This document shows positions 31,865 through 39,773 of a stretch of DNA of 64,000 nucleotides, in pieces. Position 1 is the stretch's first letter. Each line of letters starts with the position of its first letter. This DNA comes from Bradyrhizobium archetypum (lineage in GTDB: Bacteria; Pseudomonadota; Alphaproteobacteria; Rhizobiales; Xanthobacteraceae): the NCBI RefSeq assembly GCF_013114835.1, contig NZ_JAAVLW010000007.1:62001-126000 (forward strand), given 5' to 3'. A model generated the notes under the pieces. It searched no databases, was not told the DNA's origin, and was given only the letters and a program-made list of their open reading frames with translations. The position numbers and the translations under genes were made by a program.

Positions 31865-33397
31865 ATGAAGGATATCCTGGACACCCTCGAGGCACGGCGC
31901 GCCGGCGCCAAACTGGGCGGCGGCGAGAAGCGCATAGAGGCGCAGCACGCTCGCGGAAAATTGACCGCGCGGGAGCGCATCGAGCTGTTGCTCGACAAGG
32001 GCTCGTTTGAGGAATTCGACATGTTCGTAGAGCACCGCTCGATCGAATTCGGCATGGAAAAGACCAAGGTGCCGGGCGACGGCGTCGTCACCGGCTGGGG
32101 CACCGTCAACGGCCGCAAGACTTTTGTGTTCGCCAAGGACTTTACCGTGTTCGGCGGCTCGCTGTCCGAGACCCACGCGCTGAAGATCACAAAACTGCAG
32201 GACATGGCGATGAAGGCGAGGGCGCCGATCATCGGCCTCTATGACGCCGGCGGCGCGCGCATCCAGGAGGGCGTCGCCGCGCTCGCCGGATATTCCTACG
32301 TATTCCGCCGCAACGTCATCGCATCGGGCGTCATCCCGCAGATCTCCGTCATCATGGGCCCGTGCGCCGGCGGCGACGTCTATTCGCCGGCGATGACCGA
32401 CTTCATCTTCATGGTGAAGAACACCAGCTACATGTTCGTCACCGGTCCCGACGTGGTGAAGACCGTCACCAACGAGGTGGTGACCGCGGAAGAGCTCGGC
32501 GGCGCCTCAGTGCACGCCACGCGCTCCTCGATTGCGGACGGCGCGTTCGAGAACGATGTCGAGGCGCTGCTGCAGATGCGCCGGCTGATCGATTTCCTGC
32601 CGTCCAACAACACCGACGGCGTGCCGGAATGGCCGAGCTTTGACGACTTCGAACGCGTCGACATGTCGCTGGACACGCTGATCCCGGACAATCCGAACAA
32701 GCCCTATGACATGAAGGAGTTGATCCTGAAGGTCGTGGACGAGGGCGACTTCTTCGAAATCTCGGAGGCGTTCGCGAAAAACATCGTCACCGGCTTCGGC
32801 CGCATTGCGGGGCGCACGGTCGGCTTCGTCGCCAACCAGCCGATGGTGCTGGCCGGCGTGCTCGATAGCGACGCCTCGCGCAAGGCGGCGCGCTTCGTCC
32901 GCTTCTGCGACGCCTTCAACATCCCGATCGTGACGTTTGTCGACGTGCCGGGCTTCCTGCCGGGCACCGCGCAGGAATATGGCGGCCTGATCAAGCATGG
33001 TGCGAAATTGTTGTTTGCGTACTCGCAATGCACGGTGCCGCTCGTCACCGTCATCACCCGCAAGGCCTATGGCGGCGCGTTCGACGTGATGGCGTCAAAG
33101 GAGATCGGCGCCGACATGAACTACGCCTGGCCGACCGCACAGATCGCCGTGATGGGCGCCAAGGGCGCCGTGGAAATCATCTTCCGCGCCGACATGAACG
33201 ATCCCGAGGCCATCGCCAAGCGCACCAAGGAATACGAGGACCGCTTCCTGTCCCCCTTCATCGCCGCCGAGCGCGGCTACATCGACGACGTCATCATGCC
33301 GCATTCGACAAGGAAGCGGATCGCGCGGGCGCTGGCGATGCTGAGGGACAAGAAGGTCGAGATGCCGGCGAAGAAGCACGACAATTTGCCGTTGTGA
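31865..33397 (+). CDS. pccB: acyl-CoA (propionyl-CoA) carboxylase, carboxyltransferase beta subunit
   Basis: A 510-residue carboxyltransferase that moves CO2 from carboxybiotin to propionyl-CoA, feeding the methylmalonyl-CoA pathway. Both crotonase-like halves are present: KLTARERIELLLDKGSFEE, GARIQEGVAALAGYSYVF and PQISVIMGPCAGGDVYSPA in the first, and TFVDVPGFLPGTAQEYGGLIKHGAK and KAYGGAFDVMASKEIGAD in the second. The partner biotin carboxylase subunit is not within the window. A palindromic repeat follows the stop. Confidence 0.95.
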   Translation: MKDILDTLEARRAGAKLGGGEKRIEAQHARGKLTARERIELLLDKGSFEEFDMFVEHRSIEFGMEKTKVPGDGVVTGWGTVNGRKTFVFAKDFTVFGGSLSETHALKITKLQDMAMKARAPIIGLYDAGGARIQEGVAALAGYSYVFRRNVIASGVIPQISVIMGPCAGGDVYSPAMTDFIFMVKNTSYMFVTGPDVVKTVTNEVVTAEELGGASVHATRSSIADGAFENDVEALLQMRRLIDFLPSNNTDGVPEWPSFDDFERVDMSLDTLIPDNPNKPYDMKELILKVVDEGDFFEISEAFAKNIVTGFGRIAGRTVGFVANQPMVLAGVLDSDASRKAARFVRFCDAFNIPIVTFVDVPGFLPGTAQEYGGLIKHGAKLLFAYSQCTVPLVTVITRKAYGGAFDVMASKEIGADMNYAWPTAQIAVMGAKGAVEIIFRADMNDPEAIAKRTKEYEDRFLSPFIAAERGYIDDVIMPHSTRKRIARALAMLRDKKVEMPAKKHDNLPL

Positions 33398-33408
33398 CAG
33401 GTGCCGTA

Positions 33409-33481
33409 GGTGGGCAAAGCGAAGCGTGCCCACCATTGCCGCCGGATATCTGGATGGTGGGCACGCTTCGCTTTGTCCACC
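33409..33481. repeat. palindromic repeat, GGGCAAAGCGAAGCG family, copy 1
   Basis: The 26-nt left arm (33409-33434) and right arm (33456-33481) are reverse complements at 25 of 26 positions, with a 21-nt loop. The arms start GGTGGGCAAAGCGAAGCG and end TGCCCACC. A diverged copy lies at 52675-52754. It lies between convergent pccB and VOC genes and could end transcription from both. Short open frames reading MGKAKRAHH inside it are not genes. Confidence 0.92.
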
Positions 33482-33492
33482 CTACAAGCCGG

Positions 33493-33954
33493 CTACGCCG
33501 CCTTGTGCTGCTGCTTCATGAACTCGGCCGCGCGCTTCTTGAGTTCAGCCGGCGATACGTCCTCGATATGGGTACCGATGTGCCAACGGTTGCCGGCCGG
33601 GTCCGTCACGCCGCCGCTGCGGTCGCCATAGAACATGTCTGAAGGCTCCATCACCGACGTGCCGCCGGCCTTCAGCGCCTTTTGATAAACCGCGTCGACG
33701 TCGGGTACGTAGAGATACAGCATGGTGGATGTCGGTTGCGCGCGCTCCGAGGCGTCGGAAATCATCACGATGGAGTTTCCGATCTTGAACTCCGCATGCA
33801 TGACCTTGCCGTCGGGCCGCATCATCGGTTCAAATACCGGCTGGGCTCCGAAGGCTTCTTTCATGAACCGAATGATCTGTTCCGCCCCATCGACGACGAG
33901 ATAAGGCGTGACGGTGTGATATCCCTCGGGAACCGGCTTTACCTGTGTTGCCAT
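33493..33954 (-). CDS. VOC family (PhnB/glyoxalase-like) protein
   Basis: A 153-residue vicinal-oxygen-chelate fold protein: YHTVTPYLVVDGAEQIIRFMKEAFGA, HAEFKIGNSIVMISD, LYLYVPDVDAVYQKALKAGGT and YGDRSGGVTDPAGNRWHIGTHIEDV are typical of PhnB-like glyoxalase/bleomycin-resistance relatives. Activity unknown. The start at 33954 is preceded by GAGGAGA; the frame extends 19 codons upstream. Confidence 0.92.
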   Translation of the reverse strand: MATQVKPVPEGYHTVTPYLVVDGAEQIIRFMKEAFGAQPVFEPMMRPDGKVMHAEFKIGNSIVMISDASERAQPTSTMLYLYVPDVDAVYQKALKAGGTSVMEPSDMFYGDRSGGVTDPAGNRWHIGTHIEDVSPAELKKRAAEFMKQQHKAA

Positions 33955-34125
33955 GGCTGTCTCCTCTGGTTTGATGGATTTGATCCATGCAGGACGGCCC
34001 AGCCCGCTCATTCTTTGTTTGCCCGCGATTTTTGATCAGGTCTTTGTACAAAGTGTGGCGGCCGTGATCCGCGCACTAATGGTTGCGTCAGCCTGGCCGC
34101 TCCCAACTTTCTCCATCCGACGAAG

Positions 34126-34476
34126 CTAACCCGGCAGGAGAGGAACGAAATCGTATTCGCCGACCCCTTGGAGAACCAGGAAGGTGAGCGACTTGGTGCC
34201 AGCGTTGGTCACCAGATGCGGTCGCCCGGGTTTGACGACATGGACTTCGCCGGGCTTCAAATTCACTTCCTCTTTCGGATCCTGCAGGAACAGCCGCATC
34301 TGGCCTTCGAGAACGTAAAAAGTATCCGAGATATTGGTGTGGCTGTGCCACGGCACCGTCTGGGTTGCAGAGAGCTGCAACTCCATAATGCGAAAGCCGG
34401 GGCGCGCGGCGTGCTGCGCACGACGCTCGACTTCGTAAAGCTGACTGGCGTCCTTGACTGGCTGCGGCTGGTTCAT
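34126..34476 (-). CDS. cupin domain protein
   Basis: A 116-residue single cupin. Motif 1 is visible as VPWHSHTNISDTFYVLEG (two His and downstream residues for metal) and motif 2 as PGEVHVVKPGRPHLVTN. Function unknown; small cupins bind metal and may be isomerases, dioxygenases or sensors. It is 171 nt downstream of the VOC gene on the same strand, so operon membership is unclear. AAGGAGCC precedes the ATG. Confidence 0.9.
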   Translation of the reverse strand: MNQPQPVKDASQLYEVERRAQHAARPGFRIMELQLSATQTVPWHSHTNISDTFYVLEGQMRLFLQDPKEEVNLKPGEVHVVKPGRPHLVTNAGTKSLTFLVLQGVGEYDFVPLLPG

Positions 34477-34649
34477 GACGGCTCCTTCGGATCATCCGCC
34501 CCCATCGCGTAGTGCCGCGCGATGATAGCCTTCCTCTGCGGTTCGCGAAACGATCAGGGGAGGCCCAGAAGGCACGGGTTAGCGGCGGCGTAATCCGCCA
34601 ATCATTGCGGTCACTTTTGATGGATTACGGCTTGCGCGGCAGATGCAGC

Positions 34650-34859
34650 TTACTTTCCATCGTCTTTCAGGCGCTGCTCACCCTCGCGCAGCCGCTGCGC
34701 GATTGCCCTTCGCCGCGGGATCAGCGCGGCCTCGTCGGCGAGCCGCTGTGCCAGATCGGAGTGGTATTGTTGCACGACGTCGAGCACCGCTTCCTTGGCG
34801 AGCTTGCGGTGGTACTCGGCCAGGAATTTGTGCAGGTCAGCGAGCTGTTCGTCGTCCAT
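34650..34859 (-). CDS. small hypothetical protein, helical
   Basis: A 69-residue, highly charged and probably all-helical protein (LADLHKFLAEYHRKLAKEAVLDVVQQYHSDLAQRLADEAALIPRRRAIAQRLREGE). No signal or membrane segment and no recognised family. GAGG lies about 12 nt upstream of the ATG, so the start is weakly supported. It may be real, since composition and codon use look coding, but could be spurious. Confidence 0.5.
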   Translation of the reverse strand: MDDEQLADLHKFLAEYHRKLAKEAVLDVVQQYHSDLAQRLADEAALIPRRRAIAQRLREGEQRLKDDGK

Positions 34860-35004
34860 GGCTATCGCGCCTCAGCCGCGATGCCGGATTATACCGCAAC
34901 CTGTTGATCCCACACCAGCTTTTCCCGTCCGACGGCGGGCGGTTTTGACAAATCCTGCGGTGGCAGAGGGAGCGGGGCGCGTAAAGGCCGCCGAATGTCG
35001 GTCG

Positions 35005-35020
35005 TTAACCACTTGTTAAC
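35005..35020 (+). promoter_or_regulatory. CtrA-type binding box upstream of the ftsZ-paralogue module
   Basis: TTAA (35005-35008), a 7-nt spacer and TTAAC (35016-35020) give a perfect TTAA-N7-TTAAC box, the consensus for the alphaproteobacterial cell-cycle regulator CtrA. It lies 78 nt before the ATG at 35098. A GATTC (GANTC, CcrM methylation type) occurs at 35064-35068 between box and gene. Box identity is direct; regulation is inference. Confidence 0.72.
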
Positions 35021-35097
35021 CATACACCCTTAGCCTTGCGTCACTATCCGGTCATCATCAGACGATTCCAGCGCGGTTCGTTCGAGGAGAACAGCCG

Positions 35098-35604
35098 ATG
35101 TCCGTTGAGATTCTGACCTATGCAGCCCTGGGCGCCCGTCTGAACATCTCGGCAGCGGCCGCCCGCGCACTTGCCAGGCGGCTCCATTTGCCGCGCTCGC
35201 TTTCCGATGATGGGAAAGCCCTGGTGAGCGTTGATCTCGCTGAAGTCAGGCATACGCCACAGCCACCGGCTGGTCACCGGGTGGGCGAGGCCGCTCAGTT
35301 GAGGGCGCTCATCGTGACGCTGCAGGCTGAGGTCGCTCAGCTAGAGGCCAGAGCAGCCGGCCATCGCGCCGATTTCGAGTACGAACGCGAGCGCGCCGAT
35401 CGCCTGATGGCTGAGCTCCTGCAGGCGGCTGCCGAGACCACAGCCGCCAGGGCGGCAGCCGCGCGACTTGAGGGCGAGGTGGCAGCGCTGCGGACTGCTC
35501 TCCGAACTGGTAGTTCGACCGAGAATCACGGACATTCAGCGCGCCGGGTAGGGCATCTGGCTGCAAGCTTGGTGGAAGCAGACCGCAAGGCTGCTGGTGG
35601 GTAG
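35098..35604 (+). CDS. putative DNA-binding coiled-coil protein
   Basis: A 168-residue protein. The N-terminal 55 residues (LTYAALGARLNISAAAARALARRLHLPRSLSDDGKALVSVDLAEV) resemble a helix-turn-helix with a small wing of the kind seen in many rhizobial hypothetical proteins. From about residue 63 to 140 there is a long Ala/Glu/Arg-rich coiled coil (LRALIVTLQAEVAQLEARAAG onward). No membrane segment. It is preceded by a CtrA-type box and lies 50 nt before an FtsZ paralogue, so a link to cell division is plausible but unproven. Confidence 0.75.
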   Translation: MSVEILTYAALGARLNISAAAARALARRLHLPRSLSDDGKALVSVDLAEVRHTPQPPAGHRVGEAAQLRALIVTLQAEVAQLEARAAGHRADFEYERERADRLMAELLQAAAETTAARAAAARLEGEVAALRTALRTGSSTENHGHSARRVGHLAASLVEADRKAAGG

Positions 35605-35654
35605 CATCGCTTTTCTCTCATTCCGCGGTTGAGCGGAGCAACCGTGGGGCAAGA

Positions 35655-36902
35655 ATGACTGGCACCGATATTCGCGAGCTGAGGGCGCGCATCATCGTAT
35701 TCGGGGTGGGCGGTGCCGGCGGCAATGCCGTCAACAATATGATCGACTCCGGGCTTGAAGGCGTCGAGTTCATCGTCGCCAATACCGACGCACAGGCGCT
35801 GACCAGTTCGAAGGCCAATCGTGTCATCCAGATGGGCACGCAGGTGACCGGCGGCCTCGGCGCCGGCGCACAGCCCAATGTGGGGCGCGCCGCGGCGGAA
35901 GAGACCATCGACGAAATCCGCGATCATCTGACCGGCGCGCACATGGTGTTCATCACCGCCGGCATGGGCGGCGGCACCGGCACAGGTGCAGCGCCCGTCA
36001 TCGCCAAGGTAGCACGCGATCTCGGCATCCTCACCATCGGCGTCGTCACCAAGCCGTTCCAGTTCGAGGGCCAACGCCGCATGCGTTATGCCGAAGCCGG
36101 CATCGCGGAACTGCTGAAGGCCGTGGATACGCTGCTGATCATCCCGAACCAGAACCTGTTCAGGGTCGCCAACGAGAAGACCACCTTCGCCGATGCCTTC
36201 GCGATGGCCGATCAGGTGCTGTATTCGGGCGTCGCCTGCATCAGCGATCTGATCGTCAAGGAAGGTCTGATCAATCTCGATTTCGCCGACGTGCTCTCGG
36301 TGATGCGCGAAAAGGGCAAGGCCATGATGGGCAGGGGCGAGGCGTCCGGCGACAAGCGCGTGCTCAACGCCGCGATCGCCGCGATTTCCAATCCGCTGAT
36401 CGAGAACCCCTCGATCAAGCGCGCCAGCGGCCTCATCGTCTCGATTACCGGTGGCCGGGACCTGACGCTGTTTGAGGTTGACGAAGCGGCTACCCGCATC
36501 CGCGACGAGGCCGATCCCGACGCCAATATCATCGTCGGTGCAACTTTCGACGCGGACCTCGAAGGTGTCGTCCGCGTCTCGGTGGTGGCGACCGGGATCG
36601 ATAATCTCGAGGTGACAGGCCAGACGCAGGCCGCGGAAAATCTGCTCACGGACCTCGCCGGCAGGCTGAGCCACGACCGGCGAAGGATCGCCGAGCGCAG
36701 TGCATCGCCGGCGCAATTTGCCAGCCCGCCGTCGCTGATCCCGCCGGCGCGCCACGCCGAAGGACGGGCGGCGACCGCGGAACATGCGCGGCAGGCGTCT
36801 CCGCAGGGTCTCGATTCCTTTGGCCGCGCTTCGCCCGTGCGCAATCCGATCGAGGAAAAAGTACTGGACATTCCGGCCTTCCTCGGCCGCAAGTCGAGCT
36901 GA
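35655..36902 (+). CDS. FtsZ-family tubulin-like GTPase (short paralogue)
   Basis: A 415-residue FtsZ. The GTPase core is intact: FGVGGAGGNAVNNMI (16-30), tubulin signature GGGTGTG (105-111), T7-loop NLDFAD (207-212) and the C-terminal core EVDEAATRIRDEADPDANIIVGATFD. After a short Ala/Pro/Arg-rich linker it ends VLDIPAFLGRKSS, close to the conserved FtsZ C-terminal peptide that binds FtsA and other partners. It is outside the dcw cluster (no ftsA, ftsQ or mur genes) and its linker is short, so it is likely a second FtsZ like the short FtsZ2 of other rhizobia, not the main one. Confidence 0.93.
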   Translation: MTGTDIRELRARIIVFGVGGAGGNAVNNMIDSGLEGVEFIVANTDAQALTSSKANRVIQMGTQVTGGLGAGAQPNVGRAAAEETIDEIRDHLTGAHMVFITAGMGGGTGTGAAPVIAKVARDLGILTIGVVTKPFQFEGQRRMRYAEAGIAELLKAVDTLLIIPNQNLFRVANEKTTFADAFAMADQVLYSGVACISDLIVKEGLINLDFADVLSVMREKGKAMMGRGEASGDKRVLNAAIAAISNPLIENPSIKRASGLIVSITGGRDLTLFEVDEAATRIRDEADPDANIIVGATFDADLEGVVRVSVVATGIDNLEVTGQTQAAENLLTDLAGRLSHDRRRIAERSASPAQFASPPSLIPPARHAEGRAATAEHARQASPQGLDSFGRASPVRNPIEEKVLDIPAFLGRKSS

Positions 36903-37054
36903 AAGTTCGGCTGACGAAGATCCGGCGACCGGCATCCGTTGTGCTGCCGACGACGGGCCAGTAGCATCCATCTGCTTCGCAGTTCCACCATCCGCCCGCT
37001 CGTCCGGTCGTTGGGTGGAGGCAAACGACAGATGGGTGCTCGATCTTGGATTCG

Positions 37055-37402
37055 ATGACTGAGAACGATCCTGCCGACGAGATTGCGCAGATCGAGGAGC
37101 GGCTTGAGGCGCTTGCCGAGGCCGCCGAGCGGTGCCGGAAGATCATCATGGCTTCCAAGGCGGCGATCGCCGGCGGCATCGCGCTGCTGTTGGTGACGAT
37201 GCTCGGCGTGTTCGCGGCCGGTCAGACCGCCGCGCTCGGATCGATCGCGCTGGTGCTCGGCGGAATCGTCTCGCTCGGATCGAACGTCAGTACGCTGCGG
37301 CAGACCACGGATGCGATCAGCGCCGCTGAGATGCTCCGTTCGGACCTGATCGGCAGGATCGACCTCCGCGTCGTCGCCGACAGTCCGTTAAAATTGAATT
37401 GA
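37055..37402 (+). CDS. small coiled-coil membrane protein
   Basis: A 115-residue protein: an acidic helical N-terminus (DEIAQIEERLEALAEAAERCRK, about 7-30), then hydrophobic segments about 40-75 (AAIAGGIALLLVTMLGVFAA and ALGSIALVLGGIVSLGS), then a helical C-terminus. It is probably an inner-membrane protein with two helices in hairpin. No family recognised. ATG 37055 is preferred over TTG 37046. It lies 152 nt after the FtsZ paralogue on the same strand. Confidence 0.7.
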   Translation: MTENDPADEIAQIEERLEALAEAAERCRKIIMASKAAIAGGIALLLVTMLGVFAAGQTAALGSIALVLGGIVSLGSNVSTLRQTTDAISAAEMLRSDLIGRIDLRVVADSPLKLN

Positions 37403-37562
37403 TACGTCTGCCTCGAGCGATTCGCTACCTGGCCCCCAACGGAAACGCCCAGCGGAGCCGACGCGGATCGCCGAACATGGCGCGCCGCGAAGGCTCGGCG
37501 GGTTGTTGCCGGCAGCATCCTATGACACCATCCAGGCATCGGGTTCTGACTTCTGGAAGCCT

Positions 37563-38591
37563 ATGCCACGCCGGAAATATGCCTGGGAAAAGCTGTCGGA
37601 TGAGCAGTTACTCAAGCTACGCCTCAGTAGCTTGAGGGTTGCGGTCGAAGACACCTGGCTCGAGGATTGTCTCAGCGCTCTCTATGAAGAGCTCGAAGGG
37701 CGGGGCATCCGGCTGCGGCCACACGCATGGATATCGAGCGAATGGTTTAGTCCGGCACATGTGCCGGGCATCGCCATTCCATTCTATCTCACCCATCCCC
37801 GCCTGATGAAGATCGAGAAGAAAATGATGCTCGACGTCGAGGGCGGCACCTGGTCCGAGTGCATGGCCATTCTCCGTCATGAGGCAGGCCATGCCGTGCA
37901 GCACGCCTACCAGTTGCACCGCCGTCGGCGCTGGCAGCAACTGTTCGGTCCGTCCTCGAAACACTACCCGCGCTACTACCGGCCTAATCCGGCCAGCCGG
38001 CGCTATGTCCAACACCTTCGGCTCTGGTACGCGCAGAGCCATCCGGACGAGGATTTCGCCGAAACCTTCGCGGTGTGGCTGCGGCCGCGTTCGAACTGGC
38101 GAACGCGCTATGCCGGTTGGCCGGCGCTGAAGAAGCTCGAATATGTCGACGAACTGATGGAGGAAATCGCCGGGAAGCGGCCGCCGGTCATGACGCGGGA
38201 GCGTGTCGATCCGCTGCATGAGCTCAGCGAAACGCTTGGCGACCACTACCAAAAAAAGCAGGCGTTCTACGCCTTCAAGCCGCCGAAGACTTACGACCGC
38301 GACCTCTCCCGGCTGTTTTCCGCCGATCCGCGGCACCGCCGCAACCAACCGGCTTCGGCTTTCATCAGGCGGCACCGCGCCCAGATTAGGCGGCTGGTTG
38401 CGCGGTGGACGGGCGAGAACCAGCTTACGCTTGATGCTGTGCTTGACGACATGATCTCCCGCTGCCGCGAGCTCGATCTGCGTGCCGTCGGCTCCGAACG
38501 GAAGCTTTTGATCGACTTCACCGTCCTGTTAACCGCCAAGACTATGCACGCGCTGTTTGGCCCGTCGCGGCGCAAATGGATCGCGCTATGA
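37563..38591 (+). CDS. putative zinc metallopeptidase (HEAGH)
   Basis: A 342-residue cytosolic protein. HEAGH at about 106-110 (ILRHEAGHAVQHAY) is an HExxH zinc motif, and E167 in DEDFAETFAVWL is a good candidate third ligand of a gluzincin-type site. The rest is basic and rich in Arg and Tyr; no signal or membrane segment. The frame opens 20 codons earlier, but MPRRKYAWEKL at 37563 is the sensible start. The stop overlaps the ATP-grasp gene by 4 nt, so protease and ligase are made together. Substrate unknown. Confidence 0.82.
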   Translation: MPRRKYAWEKLSDEQLLKLRLSSLRVAVEDTWLEDCLSALYEELEGRGIRLRPHAWISSEWFSPAHVPGIAIPFYLTHPRLMKIEKKMMLDVEGGTWSECMAILRHEAGHAVQHAYQLHRRRRWQQLFGPSSKHYPRYYRPNPASRRYVQHLRLWYAQSHPDEDFAETFAVWLRPRSNWRTRYAGWPALKKLEYVDELMEEIAGKRPPVMTRERVDPLHELSETLGDHYQKKQAFYAFKPPKTYDRDLSRLFSADPRHRRNQPASAFIRRHRAQIRRLVARWTGENQLTLDAVLDDMISRCRELDLRAVGSERKLLIDFTVLLTAKTMHALFGPSRRKWIAL

Positions 38592-39622
38592 GACGCCTGC
38601 GCATTCTGGTGCTTATGCATCCGGACTTCGTGCCCCCGGATTCGACCGAGGGATACACCGCGCGGCAAATCAATGAATGGAAGACAGAGTACGACGTCGT
38701 GAGCACCTTGCGCACGGCCGGCCATGAAGTTCGCCCGCTCGGCGTGCAGGAGGAAATCAAGCCGGTGCGCGAGGCCATCGAAGGCTTCAAGCCGCATGTG
38801 GTATTCAACTTGCTTGAGCAGTTTCACCATGAGCCGGTCTATGACCAGCACATCCCAACCTATCTCGAGCTGATGCGAATCCCGTACACCGGGTGCAACC
38901 CGCGTGGCCTGATCCTGGCGCGCGGCAAGGATCTGTCCAAGACGCTGGTGCATTATCGCCGGATCGCGGTGCCGACTTTCGGCGTGTTCCCGATGCGTCG
39001 CAAGGTCAAGCGGCCGGCGCGTCTTGCGCTGCCGCTGATCGTCAAGAGTCTGAGCGAGGATGGATCCCGGGGTATCTCGCAGGCATCCATCGTCGATACG
39101 GACGAGCAGCTCGCAGAGCGCGTTGCCTTCGTCCATGAGCAGGTCGGAACAGCCGCCATCGCCGAGCAATATATCGAGGGACGTGAGCTCTATGTCGGCA
39201 TGCTCGGCAACAATCGGCTGCGAGCGCTCCCGGTTTGGGAATTGAAATTCGGTACCATGGGCGGCCCGAGTGCACGACACATAGCCACCGAAAAGGTCAA
39301 ACACGATCCGAGTTATCAGGAACGCGTCGGAATTGTGGATGGGCCGGCCGAGAACCTTACGCCGGAAGTATCCGCCCGTATCCAGGGAACAGCGAAACGC
39401 ATCTACCGAACGCTGGGGCTCGATGGATACGCGCGCATCGACTTTCGTCTTTCTGCCGACGGCATTCCGTATTTCATTGAGGCGAACCCCAACCCCGAAA
39501 TCGCGAAGAGCCAGGAGTTCGCGACAGCGGCTCGGCATGACGGCCTCGACTACCCGGACCTGCTGCACCGCATTCTGGCACTTGGACTAAGCCGGGCAAA
39601 GGCGGGCGTATCCGTCGGCTGA
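38588..39622 (+). CDS. ATP-grasp (D-Ala-D-Ala-ligase-like) ligase
   Basis: A 344-residue ATP-grasp enzyme. The N-terminal domain begins RRLRILVLMHPDFVPPDST; the ATP-grasp domain has LIVKSLSEDGSRGI (lysine 153), AEQYIEGRELYVGML and the Mg-binding YFIEANPNPEIAKSQEF (E298, N300). It resembles D-alanine-D-alanine ligases but departs from Ddl at the N-terminus, and it is far from any mur cluster, so it more likely joins some other carboxylate to an amine. The ATG at 38588 overlaps the protease stop (ATGA); a second ATG four codons upstream is less likely. Confidence 0.88.
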   Translation: MRRLRILVLMHPDFVPPDSTEGYTARQINEWKTEYDVVSTLRTAGHEVRPLGVQEEIKPVREAIEGFKPHVVFNLLEQFHHEPVYDQHIPTYLELMRIPYTGCNPRGLILARGKDLSKTLVHYRRIAVPTFGVFPMRRKVKRPARLALPLIVKSLSEDGSRGISQASIVDTDEQLAERVAFVHEQVGTAAIAEQYIEGRELYVGMLGNNRLRALPVWELKFGTMGGPSARHIATEKVKHDPSYQERVGIVDGPAENLTPEVSARIQGTAKRIYRTLGLDGYARIDFRLSADGIPYFIEANPNPEIAKSQEFATAARHDGLDYPDLLHRILALGLSRAKAGVSVG

Positions 39623-39773
39623 ACGGCAAGCCAAGCGCTGCCTGTAGGCCTTTGCCCAAAATCGGCCCTATACTTTCCATTCTCCAGCCTTGCTTTGGTC
39701 AAAACGGCGGTGGGGAGTGTCTACAATCCGACGATCGCCCGTTCAGTTGACGGCAAACTGGCAGGAGGCATTC

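Noticed and set aside
33410..33631. Small frame starting MGKAKRAHH
   Set aside because: It lies in the palindromic repeat; repeat-derived frames of this type are not real proteins.
35526..36971. A long - strand open frame over ftsZ (481 codons)
   Set aside because: It is antisense to the intact FtsZ gene; long reverse frames are common in GC-rich coding DNA and its protein has no recognisable family.
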